A stretch of DNA of 64,000 nucleotides. It comes from Oscillospiraceae bacterium (lineage in GTDB: Bacteria > Bacillota > Clostridia > Oscillospirales > Oscillospiraceae). Of the stretch, positions 26,136 to 34,614 are shown in pieces (position 1 is the stretch's first letter; each line of letters opens with the position of its first letter). The stretch spans positions 1 through 64,000 of the forward strand of contig SVKV01000008.1 in the NCBI GenBank assembly GCA_015068305.1, in the 5' to 3' direction. The notes under the pieces are model-generated. The model had not been told where the DNA came from. It ran no database searches and saw only the letters and a program-made list of their open reading frames with translations. The position numbers and the translations under genes are program-made.

Positions 26136-27263
26136 TTATTTGCGTTTTCTCTTCTTGCCGAAGAGGCCTTCCAGTATTTCTTTGGCAGCAGCCTCATAGG
26201 TGGTAACCTTCACCGTATAGTCGCAGATTTCCGCATTTTTCTCTTCCGCCTCCAGCGCCAGGATCCGGCGGACCTTTTCATCCAGGCTCAGAGGCTTCTT
26301 CAGCAGATTTTCAAGCAGTTCCCGCTTGTTCTGCTTGATGTAGACAGTGGTGACCTTGGGGAAATGGGTCTTCAGGGCCATGGCGCCGCAGATATCCATG
26401 ACGGTGAGCACATTCTTTCCGCTTTCCAGAATTTTCTCCACGTCAGCCTTGCTGGAGCCGTAGTGATGGCCTGCATACACGGTGGATTCAAACATCTCCC
26501 CGTTTTCGCACATTTCCCGGAAGGCTTCCACGGAAATGTAGTGATACCATTCTCCGCCCTGGATTCCCACGGTGGCATCGGTGGTATAGCTGATGAGCTT
26601 TTCAAAAGCTCTGGATTTCTTCACCAGATACCGGGCAATTTCATTTTTTCCGCTGCCGGAGGGACCTACCAGCACCACCACACCGGGCACCTCCGGGTCG
26701 ATCTGGCCGGGCTTCAGATTGTAGCCCTCCGCAATAACTTCCACCAGCTTGAGGAATTCGTCATAGGTATTCACCGCCAGAACGCCGGTGGCATCCTGGT
26801 TCCAGGGCTTGCGCATCAGAATGGGATAGGTGGCGTTGGACTGGAACACATTGTGCATGCCGTCGTCAAAGAGGATATCCACATTGATCTTGTCCTTCCG
26901 GGAACCCATATAGATATGATCCTGGGGAATCTCCGGGAATTCCTTCATGATCCGCTGGATCCGGATGCTCATAAACTCCGGATACACGGAAGTACACACA
27001 AAAACCTCCGTCAACTGGCTGAGCTTTCGGACAAATTCCTTGGCTCCCTGGATCACCGGCTGGGTCCGGAAGAATTCTTCCGTGAAGAATTCAAAGATCA
27101 CATCCGCCCGGGTACCCAGTTTTCCCCACCGGTCCACCTCATAGATAGTCAGCGGGGGATCGAATTTATATTTTTCGTTGGCAAGACGGATGGCATAGGG
27201 GATGCACTCCATCAGAAGATCGTCAATATCCAACGCTGTTGAAAGTCTGAATTTTCTGTTCAT
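26136..27263 (-). CDS. Nucleotidase (HAD)-guanylate kinase-like fusion
   Basis: The 375-residue product has two domains. Residues 1-185 resemble 5'(3')-deoxyribonucleotidase-type HAD proteins (ALDIDDLL with Asp12/Asp14, VCTSVYPE, and ILFDDGMHNV near 130). Residues 195-370 are a guanylate-kinase fold with P-loop GPSGSGKNE (200-208) and VYAGHHYGSSKADVEKIL. The kinase half is atypical: Asn replaces the P-loop Ser/Thr, and the GMP loop reads SYTTDATVGIQGGEW without the two arginines of the usual TTRxPRxGE. It may act on another nucleotide or only bind one. The pairing of a nucleotide-dephosphorylating domain with a kinase domain is unusual. Confidence 0.75.
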   Translation of the reverse strand: MNRKFRLSTALDIDDLLMECIPYAIRLANEKYKFDPPLTIYEVDRWGKLGTRADVIFEFFTEEFFRTQPVIQGAKEFVRKLSQLTEVFVCTSVYPEFMSIRIQRIMKEFPEIPQDHIYMGSRKDKINVDILFDDGMHNVFQSNATYPILMRKPWNQDATGVLAVNTYDEFLKLVEVIAEGYNLKPGQIDPEVPGVVVLVGPSGSGKNEIARYLVKKSRAFEKLISYTTDATVGIQGGEWYHYISVEAFREMCENGEMFESTVYAGHHYGSSKADVEKILESGKNVLTVMDICGAMALKTHFPKVTTVYIKQNKRELLENLLKKPLSLDEKVRRILALEAEEKNAEICDYTVKVTTYEAAAKEILEGLFGKKRKRK

Positions 27264-27292
27264 AGGGTTTCTCTCTTTCCGGGTTGTTAAAA

Positions 27293-28471
27293 TCAGAAGA
27301 TTTTCAGAATCTCAACACCCTTTTTCATAATCCGGTACAGGGGTCCTTCCAGTTCCTTCCGGGCATTTTCCAGCTCTTTTCGGATCTGAATTCCCTGTGG
27401 GCAATGCTTCTCGCATTTGCCGCAGCCGATGCAGTTGGAGGCAGAGGTATGGTTTTTGCGCACCAGGGTGCACATGAAGTACTCCCGGAAACCGGAGAAT
27501 TTGCCCTCGGTATACCTGCGGTTATAGGCCGCAAAGGTGCCGGGAATGTCCACGCCCTTGGGACAGGGCATGCAGTAGCCGCAGCCGGTGCAGGGCACCT
27601 TCAGCTTGGCATTGATGGCCCTTTCCACCGCTTTCAGCATCTTCCGGTCTTCATCCGTCAGTTCTCCCACCGCGGCGGTGGATGCGGTCTGCACATTATC
27701 CCGGAGCATCTCCATGGAATTCATACCGGACAGGACACAGGTCACTTCCTTCTGATCCCACAGCCACCGGAAGGCCCACTGGGCCGGGGTATGGTTTTTA
27801 AGGCTGTCGCTGAATATTTTCCTTGCCTCATCCGGCAGATTGTTTACCAGCTTGCCGCCCCGCAGCGGCTCCATGATGATCACGGGCAGCCCCTTGTCAT
27901 GGGCATGATTCAGACCCCGGCGGCCTGCCTGAGTATGCTCGTCCATATAGTTATACTGGATCTGGCAGAAATCCCAGTCATAGGCATCCACCAATTTACA
28001 GAACATATCGGAGTTTCCGTGGTAGGAAAAGCCCACCTGCCGGATGGCTCCGCTCTTTTTCTTCTCTTCCAGCCAGGCTTCGATGCCCATATCCTTCATT
28101 CGCTGCCAGGTATCCACATCGCAGAGCATGTGCATCAGATAATAATCCACATAGTCGGTCCGGAGCCGCTTCAGCTGCTCCTGGAAAAGCCGCTCCATGG
28201 CCTGCATATTCCGGATCAGATAGTGGGGCAGCTTGGTGGCGATTTTCACCTTTTCCCGGATGCCGTTTTTCTCCAGGATCTCACCCAGGACCGTTTCGCT
28301 GCCGGGATAAATGTAGGCGGTATCGTAGTAATTGACACCCAGACGGTAGCTTTCCAGAATCTGCTTTTCCGTCTCTTCAAAATCGATTCTGCCCTGTTTT
28401 CTGGGAAAACGCATGCAGCCGAATCCCAGGGCAGAAATGGGATTTCCGTATTTGTCGTTGCGGTAGTTCAT
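27293..28471 (-). CDS. Aldo/keto reductase with C-terminal 4Fe-4S ferredoxin domain
   Basis: The 392-residue product has an N-terminal aldo/keto reductase barrel (ISALGFGCMRFP, YYDTAYIYPGSE with catalytic Asp/Tyr, and a Lys in IATKLP) and a C-terminal iron-sulfur region. The cysteine groups are CTGCGYCMPCPKG and CIGCGKCEKHCPQG. This architecture is common in anaerobes, where electrons may come from ferredoxin. ATG 28471 follows GGGAGG at 8 bases; the in-frame extension upstream has no ribosome site. Confidence 0.92.
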   Translation of the reverse strand: MNYRNDKYGNPISALGFGCMRFPRKQGRIDFEETEKQILESYRLGVNYYDTAYIYPGSETVLGEILEKNGIREKVKIATKLPHYLIRNMQAMERLFQEQLKRLRTDYVDYYLMHMLCDVDTWQRMKDMGIEAWLEEKKKSGAIRQVGFSYHGNSDMFCKLVDAYDWDFCQIQYNYMDEHTQAGRRGLNHAHDKGLPVIIMEPLRGGKLVNNLPDEARKIFSDSLKNHTPAQWAFRWLWDQKEVTCVLSGMNSMEMLRDNVQTASTAAVGELTDEDRKMLKAVERAINAKLKVPCTGCGYCMPCPKGVDIPGTFAAYNRRYTEGKFSGFREYFMCTLVRKNHTSASNCIGCGKCEKHCPQGIQIRKELENARKELEGPLYRIMKKGVEILKIF

Positions 28472-28541
28472 AGTCCGGCCTCCCGGTTTCGTTTTTTCTA
28501 TTATACCACAGCCGCCTATCCGGCGCAACAGCGGCATGATC

Positions 28542-28565
28542 AAAAAAGAGCAGCAGATGCTGCTC
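28542..28565 (-). terminator. Terminator of the deformylase gene
   Basis: A 7-bp stem (28548-28554 with 28559-28565) is followed on the minus strand by TTTTTT, 8 bases beyond the stop at 28573. Confidence 0.75.
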
Positions 28566-28572
28566 CTCTTTG

Positions 28573-28986
28573 TTAAATCAAAATGCCGTTACAGTGGTCG
28601 ATTTCATGCTGGATGATCTGGGCTGTCCAACCGGAGAAGCTTTTCAGCCGGGTTTCAAACTTTTCGTTCTGGTATTTTACCTTGATTTTCCGGTAGCGTT
28701 TGGTTTTTCTGGGACCGCCCAGCAAGGACAGGCAGCCTTCCTCCGTTTCGTATTCCTCGCCTGCCTTAACGATCTCCGGGTTCAGCATCAGCATGGGTGT
28801 TCCCTCATTGTCAAAGACAATGATCCTTTTGCACACGCCGATCATATTGGCCGCCATGCCCACGCAGCTGTCCCGGTGGGCTGCCAGGGTATCCAGCAGA
28901 TCCCGGGCCGTTTCCAGATCAGCCTTTTCCGCAGGTGCCGATTTTCGCGCAAGAAAAATCGGATCATGTATCAGTTCCCGTACCAT
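28573..28986 (-). CDS. def: Peptide deformylase, divergent short form
   Basis: The 137-residue product has two of the three deformylase motifs intact: EEGCLSL (metal-binding Cys) and HEIDH. Motif 1, usually GxGLAAxQ, reads GMAANMIG, so the conserved Gln that stabilises the transition state is missing. The protein ends 6 residues after HEIDH and lacks the usual C-terminal helix. This shorter variant is seen in Clostridia; it may deformylate nascent chains or act on other formylated peptides. No fmt or priA gene is adjacent. Confidence 0.82.
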   Translation of the reverse strand: MVRELIHDPIFLARKSAPAEKADLETARDLLDTLAAHRDSCVGMAANMIGVCKRIIVFDNEGTPMLMLNPEIVKAGEEYETEEGCLSLLGGPRKTKRYRKIKVKYQNEKFETRLKSFSGWTAQIIQHEIDHCNGILI

Positions 28987-29064
28987 AGTCCCCCTCCTTT
29001 GGAGATCATTTTATCAGACGGCAATGGCGCTGTCTACTTTTTTCACCGTTTTTCGAAATAATTG

Positions 29065-29093
29065 CTGACAAAAACACACCTTTGTGGTATATT
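29065..29093 (+). promoter_or_regulatory. Sigma-A promoter of xpt
   Basis: CTGACA (29065-29070) and TATATT (29088-29093) have a 17-base spacer. The leader before the start is only about 20 bases, so no purine riboswitch is present. Confidence 0.65.
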
Positions 29094-29120
29094 GAATCCA
29101 GAATTTAGGAGGTGTGTCTC

Positions 29121-29705
29121 ATGAATTTTCTGGAAGAGAGAATTTTGAAGGACGGCGTCGTGAAGCCCGGCAATGTGCTAAAAGTGGATAGCTTTTTGAA
29201 TCATAAAATGGACGTTTATCTGCTGGACGAGATCGGCCGTGAGTTCAAGCGCCGCTTTGCCGGTGAGAAGATCACCAAGGTGCTGACCATCGAATCCTCC
29301 GGCATTGCCATTGCCCTCCCTGTCGCCCGGGAGTTCGGTGTGCCCCTGGTTTTCGCCAAGAAGGCAAAATCCATCAACATCGACGGCGAGATGTATGTGG
29401 CTGAGGTGGAATCCTTTACCCACAAGAAGACCAACCAGGTCATTGTTGCAAAGCGTTTTCTGACCCCCGAGGACCGGGTGCTGATCATCGATGATTTTTT
29501 GGCCAACGGATGCGCCCTCCAGGGTCTGATCTCCATCGTGGACGCTGCTGAGGCAGAGGTGGTCGGCTGCGGCATCGCCATTGAAAAGGGCTTCCAGGAC
29601 GGCGGCGAACGGATCCGGAATCTGGGCTACCATCTGGAATCTCTTGCCATCGTGGAGTCCATGGATGCGCAAACCGGTCATATCACCTTCCGCTCCCAGA
29701 ACTGA
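29121..29705 (+). CDS. xpt: Xanthine phosphoribosyltransferase
   Basis: The 194-residue product has the type I PRTase motif [11 protein letters not shown] and the xpt-specific N-terminus ([31 protein letters not shown] split by its conserved features). It salvages xanthine to XMP using PRPP. ATG 29121 has AGGAGG 10 bases upstream. Unlike the Bacillus gene it has no purine riboswitch and no linked permease. Confidence 0.95.
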   Translation: MNFLEERILKDGVVKPGNVLKVDSFLNHKMDVYLLDEIGREFKRRFAGEKITKVLTIESSGIAIALPVAREFGVPLVFAKKAKSINIDGEMYVAEVESFTHKKTNQVIVAKRFLTPEDRVLIIDDFLANGCALQGLISIVDAAEAEVVGCGIAIEKGFQDGGERIRNLGYHLESLAIVESMDAQTGHITFRSQN

Positions 29706-29718
29706 TTCGCCTCTATCC

Positions 29719-29747
29719 GTGCCCCAGGAAATGGGGCACTTTTTTTT
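29719..29747 (+). terminator. Terminator of xpt
   Basis: The 8-bp stem GTGCCCCA/TGGGGCAC has a 5-base loop and is followed by eight T. Confidence 0.92.
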
Positions 29748-29771
29748 GAAAATCACTCATTGGAGAAACAT

Positions 29772-31049
29772 ATGCATTTTATTAAAAAGACAATCCTTTT
29801 GATTTTGGTACTGTCGCTGCTGCTTTCCCTCCCGGTCAATGCCCAGGCAGCCCAGGAAAGTACCGACGAACTGATCCGCAGCATCATCAATTACTTTCAG
29901 TATTACCAATGGGATGCCGGAACCGACTACGAACGGCTTCTTTCACAGATGGAGCAGCAGGATCCTACCCTGGCCCAAACCTGGTCCTCCATTCTGGATT
30001 TCTGGATCCGGCTGAACCGGGACATGGAGGTTCACAACCAGGTTCTTCCCGACGGTCTTCCGGAGGACGACTCCCTCTGCATCGCTGTCATGGGCTATTA
30101 TCTGAAATCCGACGGCAGTATGCGCGATGAGCTCTACGAGCGGCTTCATGTGACCCTGGCCTCCGCCGAAAAATATCCCAATGCCTACATTCTTTGCACC
30201 GGCGGCGGTACCGCTTCCGAAAACGGAAATGTTACCGAAGCCGGCCAGATGGCAAAATGGCTCATCCGTCAGGGCGTCTCCGAGGACCGGATCATTGTGG
30301 AAAAGCAGGCACACAGTACCATTCAAAACGCCCAGTACGGCTGTGAGCTTCTGTACCGGGACTATCCCCAGGTAAAGTCCCTGGCTGTCATCACCAGCGA
30401 CTACCACATTTTCCGCAGCTGCCTGTATTTCAATACCCAGGCGGCACTGGATGCCTACGATCTGAACACCGAGCCCATGAAGGTCCTGGCCAGCGCCACC
30501 TGCCGGATCAATCCCAATGCCCCCTCGGACATTGAAACCCAGGTGGAGGGCATGTCCATTCTGACAAATCTGGACGTAGAGGATCTGGACAAGCCCAGCC
30601 TTTCCCGGCTGGAGCGGATTGATGTGGGTGGCACCACCACCTACAATCCGGGAGATGAGCTGGACCTGATTGTGTCCGCTGTCTACTCCTCCGGCTACAG
30701 CCGGGAGGTTACCGGAGGCATCACCTATTCCGGCTTCGACTTTGAAAAAACCGGCACCCAAACAGTCACCGTTACCTATCGGGAAGGGGATGTCAGCAAA
30801 ACCGCCGCCATCGATATTGAAATTCTTCCGCCTCTGACGGAAGCTCCCACGAATCCCCTTCCGGCAGAAACCCCTCCCGCTGAAACAGTCCCCCCTTCTG
30901 AAACGCCGGAAGAATCCCCCGCCGGCATGGCCCTGCCGCTGCTGATCGCAGGAGTCTGCGCTGCGCTGCTGATGGTGCTGCTTCTTCTCAAATCCAGGCA
31001 GGCAAAAAGACGCCGCCGCAGACCAAGACCCACCATCGATCTGAACTGA
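29772..31049 (+). CDS. Cell-surface DUF218 (YdcF/SanA-like) protein with Ig-like domain and C-terminal anchor
   Basis: The 425-residue product has a signal peptide (ILLILVLSLLLSLPVNAQA), a DUF218 domain (about 90-220, with CTGGGTASENGNVTEAGQM and VITSDYHIFRS), a bacterial Ig-like domain (about 290-355, YNPGDELDLIVSAVY), a Pro-rich stretch, one membrane helix and an Arg/Lys-rich tail. The domain is therefore outside the cell, tethered at the C-terminus. DUF218 proteins are implicated in envelope processes but have no firm general reaction. ATG 29772 has GGAG 7 bases upstream. Confidence 0.82.
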   Translation: MHFIKKTILLILVLSLLLSLPVNAQAAQESTDELIRSIINYFQYYQWDAGTDYERLLSQMEQQDPTLAQTWSSILDFWIRLNRDMEVHNQVLPDGLPEDDSLCIAVMGYYLKSDGSMRDELYERLHVTLASAEKYPNAYILCTGGGTASENGNVTEAGQMAKWLIRQGVSEDRIIVEKQAHSTIQNAQYGCELLYRDYPQVKSLAVITSDYHIFRSCLYFNTQAALDAYDLNTEPMKVLASATCRINPNAPSDIETQVEGMSILTNLDVEDLDKPSLSRLERIDVGGTTTYNPGDELDLIVSAVYSSGYSREVTGGITYSGFDFEKTGTQTVTVTYREGDVSKTAAIDIEILPPLTEAPTNPLPAETPPAETVPPSETPEESPAGMALPLLIAGVCAALLMVLLLLKSRQAKRRRRRPRPTIDLN

Positions 31050-31062
31050 TTTTACTGCCTTT

Positions 31063-31096
31063 TGCGCCCATTCAACAGGATGGGCGCATTTTGTAT
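31063..31096 (+). terminator. Terminator of the DUF218 gene
   Basis: TGCGCCCAT (31063-31071) pairs with ATGGGCGCA (31080-31088), followed by TTTTGT. Confidence 0.82.
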
Positions 31097-31129
31097 GCTG
31101 TATTATCTACAAAACAAGTGCCGTTGTTC

Positions 31130-31157
31130 TTGCATTTTTTCAGCAGTATGCTACAAT
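31130..31157 (+). promoter_or_regulatory. Sigma-A promoter of fbp
   Basis: TTGCAT (31130-31135) and TACAAT (31152-31157) have a 16-base spacer. Confidence 0.6.
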
Positions 31158-31203
31158 ATAAGGTAACAAGTTATGCATCTCTATTCAAAAGGAGGAACGC
31201 ATT

Positions 31204-33189
31204 TTGCACACCCATGTGAATTTCACCCCCGACCAGCTCCGGTATCTGAAGCTTCTTGCGCTGCGGTATCCCACCGTCCAGTCAGCCGGTGCAGAGATCA
31301 TCAAGCTGAAGACCATTCTGAATCTGCCCAAGGGTACGGAGCATTTCATGTCCGATATCCACGGTGAGTATGAAGCTTTTTTGCATATCCTCAACTCCGG
31401 TTCCGGCGAAGTCCGCAACAAGCTGGATGAAACCTTCGAGAATCGGCTCACCAAGGAAGAAAAGGATCAGCTGGCAACACTGATCCACTACCCTTCCGCC
31501 AAGCTGGCACTGGTCGCCGATGAACAGGAGGACCTAAACAGCTGGTACAACAATATCATCCATCTGTTGGTGCAGGTTTGCCGGTATGTGGGCATCAAGC
31601 ATACCCGAAATCTGATGCGCTCCCATATGCCCGAGGGCTACCGGGAGATCATCGATGAGCTGATCCATCTGCGAAATGAGGACGGCTCCAAGCAGTACCA
31701 GTACGAAAACATCATCAACTCCATCATTGAAATCGGCCAGGCAGCTGATGTGATCCAGGCGTTGTGCCATGTCATCAAGGCACTGACCTGCGACCATCTG
31801 CATATCGTCGGCGATATTTTCGACCGGGGTCCCCGGGCTGACATCGTTATGGACAGCCTGATGAGTTGCCACAGCGTGGACATTCAGTGGGGCAACCACG
31901 ATGTTTTGTGGATGGGTGCCGCCTCCGGCTCCCGGACCCTGGTCGCCACGGTGCTTTCCAATTCCATCCGCTACAACAATCTGGATGTAATTGAAACCGG
32001 CTACGGTATTTCCCTGCGGCCCCTGTCCATTTTTGCCAACGAAGTTTACAAACGCTGTGATACCAGCTGCTTTCAGGTTAAGCTCACCGGTGCTGACGCA
32101 GAGCACTATACCGAAAAGGACAAGCTGCTGTCCGCCCGGATGTACAAGGCCATCACCATCATCCTCTTCAAGCTGGAGGGCCAGAAGCTGCTGCGCCGCC
32201 CCGAATTCGGCATGAGCGACCGGCTGCTGCTGGACCGGATCGATTATGCTGCCAAAACCATCGACATTGGCGGCAAGATCTACCCGCTGGAAGACTGCGA
32301 TTTCCCCACCATCGATCCGGAACACCCCTACGATCTGACACCGGAAGAGAGCCACGTGATTGATCAGCTCACCGATTCCTTCCGCCATTCCGAAAAACTC
32401 CAGAAGCATGTCCGTTTCCTGTATTCCAAGGGCGGTCTTTACAAGGTCCACAACGGCAATCTGCTGTTCCACGGCTGCATCCCCATGAATGAAGACGGCA
32501 GTCTCATGTCCTTCACCATCGGCGGCAAGGTGCGCACCGGCCGGGAATTCCTGGACTATGCAGACAAAACCGCCCGGAAGGCCTACTACGACAAGCGGGG
32601 CACCCCGGAACGGGAATTCGGCATGGACTTCCTCTGGTGGCTCTGGGCCGGCCGGAACAGCCCCATCTTCGGCCGGGACCGGATGACCACCTTCGAGCGC
32701 CGGTTCATCAATGACGAATCCACCTGGACGGAGCCCAAGAATCCTTATTACCGTTATTATGAGGATCCGGATGTGTGCGATATGCTGCTGGCTGAATTCG
32801 GACTGACCTGTAAGCACCGCCACATCATCAATGGCCATGTGCCCGTCAAGGTCAGAAAGGGCGAAAGCCCCATCAAGGGCGGCGGCCGGCTGATTGTCAT
32901 CGACGGCGGCTTCAGCAAGGCCTATCAGTCCACATCCGGCATCGCTGGCTATACGCTGATCTTCAGTTCCCATCATTTCCGGATTGTTTCCCACCAGCCC
33001 TTTGTGGGAAAACAGGCCGCCATCAAACAGCATCACGACATTCAGAACGAGCATGTGATTTTTGAGAAAATGAACACCCGTATGAAAGTCTGCGAAACCG
33101 ACCAGGGCAGAGAACTCCAGGCTCAGGTGGATGATCTGACCATGCTGCTGGAAGCCTATCGCTCCGGTGCCGTCCGGGAAAACCACTAA
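31204..33189 (+). CDS. fbp: Fructose-1,6-bisphosphatase, class III
   Basis: The 661-residue product matches Firmicute class III FBPases in length. Its calcineurin-like metal motifs are present: SDIHGEY (about 51), GDIFDRGPR (about 203), WGNHD (about 230) and NGHVP further on. It dephosphorylates fructose 1,6-bisphosphate in gluconeogenesis and needs Mn2+. The start is a TTG at 31204 with AGGAGG 9 bases upstream; no ATG is better placed. Confidence 0.96.
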   Translation: MHTHVNFTPDQLRYLKLLALRYPTVQSAGAEIIKLKTILNLPKGTEHFMSDIHGEYEAFLHILNSGSGEVRNKLDETFENRLTKEEKDQLATLIHYPSAKLALVADEQEDLNSWYNNIIHLLVQVCRYVGIKHTRNLMRSHMPEGYREIIDELIHLRNEDGSKQYQYENIINSIIEIGQAADVIQALCHVIKALTCDHLHIVGDIFDRGPRADIVMDSLMSCHSVDIQWGNHDVLWMGAASGSRTLVATVLSNSIRYNNLDVIETGYGISLRPLSIFANEVYKRCDTSCFQVKLTGADAEHYTEKDKLLSARMYKAITIILFKLEGQKLLRRPEFGMSDRLLLDRIDYAAKTIDIGGKIYPLEDCDFPTIDPEHPYDLTPEESHVIDQLTDSFRHSEKLQKHVRFLYSKGGLYKVHNGNLLFHGCIPMNEDGSLMSFTIGGKVRTGREFLDYADKTARKAYYDKRGTPEREFGMDFLWWLWAGRNSPIFGRDRMTTFERRFINDESTWTEPKNPYYRYYEDPDVCDMLLAEFGLTCKHRHIINGHVPVKVRKGESPIKGGGRLIVIDGGFSKAYQSTSGIAGYTLIFSSHHFRIVSHQPFVGKQAAIKQHHDIQNEHVIFEKMNTRMKVCETDQGRELQAQVDDLTMLLEAYRSGAVRENH

Positions 33190-33200
33190 AATACGCAAAA

Positions 33201-33235
33201 ATGCGCAAGTGCCATGCACTTGCGCATTCTTTTTA
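33201..33235. terminator. Bidirectional terminator between fbp and the isomerase gene
   Basis: A perfect 12-bp stem (33201-33212 with 33216-33227) has a CAT loop, TCTTTTT on the right and AAAAA on the left. Confidence 0.88.
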
Positions 33236-34018
33236 CTTGTTGGCATGGAGCCAGGCAGCGCTCTGTTTCAAACCTTCAACGGTCTTGGTTTCCACCACAA
33301 CGCTGATGTCCCGCTCCTTTGCAAGAGCAAGGTACTTGAAGATATCCAGCTCTCCGGTGCCCAGGGCCTGGTGGTCCTTGGTTCCATCCTTCACATCATG
33401 CAGATGCATGTGATGGAGCTTTTCCTTTCTGGCCAGAATGATAGGCTCATCGTGGCCCTTGATGCAGTGGTTATGCCCCACATCATAGGTCAGGCCGAAG
33501 GCAGGACTCTGGAGCAGTTCATCCAGCACCGGAACCTGGTAATCGGTGTAGGCATGCCAGTTTTCAATGCAGACCCGCACGCCGCTGCCTTCGGCAGCCT
33601 TCGTGCAGTCATCCCGGAACCGAAGCATATTATCCCGGTAGTGATCCCGGAATTTGTCGAACAGATACACCTTCTCATGGGGCAGCGTGAAGTAGACACC
33701 CTGGACCAGATGCATATTCAGCGTCGGAATCTCCATTTTCTTGGCAAATTCGATTGTTTCCACCGCCACACGCCGGTAGGCCGCCGCCACCACGGGAGAA
33801 AAATCCGCAGGACTCATGTTTTCATCCAGATGGATGGTATAGGCGATGCCGTAATCCTTCGCAACCCTTTTCAGCCTGGCTTCCTCCATGGTCTCCACCT
33901 GGTACTGGGGCAGATTCATATTCATCTCAATAAATTCAAGGCCCACATCCCGGCACAACGCAGCGCATTCTTCGATGGTTGCCGTTTCGATCAGCGTGGG
34001 CATTCCAAACCGCAGCAT
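33233..34018 (-). CDS. Sugar phosphate isomerase/epimerase-like TIM barrel
   Basis: The 261-residue product belongs to the AP endonuclease 2-like xylose isomerase superfamily. Metal ligands are likely in VCIENWH, LTYDVGHN and HMHLHDVKDG, and the C-terminal VVVETKT carries the last Glu. Substrates in the family range from sugars to inositols and cannot be assigned here. ATG 34018 has GGGAGG 8 bases upstream. It follows a Nudix gene by 1 base, so the two are co-transcribed. Confidence 0.85.
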   Translation of the reverse strand: MLRFGMPTLIETATIEECAALCRDVGLEFIEMNMNLPQYQVETMEEARLKRVAKDYGIAYTIHLDENMSPADFSPVVAAAYRRVAVETIEFAKKMEIPTLNMHLVQGVYFTLPHEKVYLFDKFRDHYRDNMLRFRDDCTKAAEGSGVRVCIENWHAYTDYQVPVLDELLQSPAFGLTYDVGHNHCIKGHDEPIILARKEKLHHMHLHDVKDGTKDHQALGTGELDIFKYLALAKERDISVVVETKTVEGLKQSAAWLHANK

Positions 34019-34019
34019 T

Positions 34020-34484
34020 CTATTTTCCTCCCATTCCCAAAGGGTATTCCTGATCTTCCACCACAGCAAAGGGGTCCCTGCGGAAGCAGAACAGGTGGGC
34101 ATTTTTGCTCCCTTCCAGCATATTGGTCAGCCGTTTTTTTGTCAGCGGGAAGGTGATCATTTCGAATGCTTCCTCCTCCGTAAACCAGCCCACCTCGGTG
34201 CTTTCCTCGCTGGTGGCAAGCCGGCCACCGGCATACTTTGCGGTAAAGTCGATGTTGACAATATCCAGGCCCACATTTTTACAGATACCCACAAAGCCGG
34301 TGATCTCAATCTCCACACCGGATTCCTCCCGGACTTCCCGGTGCAGGGCCTCCTCAAAGGTCTCGCCGGGCTCGATCAGACCGCCGGGATATTCCCAGCC
34401 CCGCCAGGGACTGTTCACCAAAAGGATCTTCCCTTCCTCATTGGTCACCAGGGCTGCTACCGATACTTTATGAAGATTGCTCAC
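34020..34484 (-). CDS. Nudix hydrolase
   Basis: The 154-residue product has the Nudix box GLIEPGETFEEALHREVREE (about 42-62). The start is GTG 34484, 7 bases after AGGGGTG, giving VSNLHKVSVAALV as the usual first strand of the fold. The longer in-frame version has no ribosome site. The substrate is unknown; it is paired with the sugar isomerase-like gene. Confidence 0.83.
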   Translation of the reverse strand: MSNLHKVSVAALVTNEEGKILLVNSPWRGWEYPGGLIEPGETFEEALHREVREESGVEIEITGFVGICKNVGLDIVNIDFTAKYAGGRLATSEESTEVGWFTEEEAFEMITFPLTKKRLTNMLEGSKNAHLFCFRRDPFAVVEDQEYPLGMGGK

Positions 34485-34553
34485 AGAAATCACCCCTTTA
34501 TTTCCCACATTATAGCACACATTTTTTCTGCTGGCAATGGCAGAAACTTTTCA

Positions 34554-34582
34554 TTGCGAAGCTGCATACAATGGGTTATAAT
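34554..34582 (+). promoter_or_regulatory. Promoter of the ZIP transporter gene
   Basis: TTGCGA (34554-34559) and TATAAT (34577-34582) have a 17-base spacer. Confidence 0.72.
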
Positions 34583-34614
34583 TGCGACAAAGAGACAATC
34601 AAGGAGGTCCTGAT

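Noticed and set aside
29006..29120. Purine riboswitch before xpt
   Set aside because: The promoter is only about 30 bases from the start codon and no three-way junction sequence is present.
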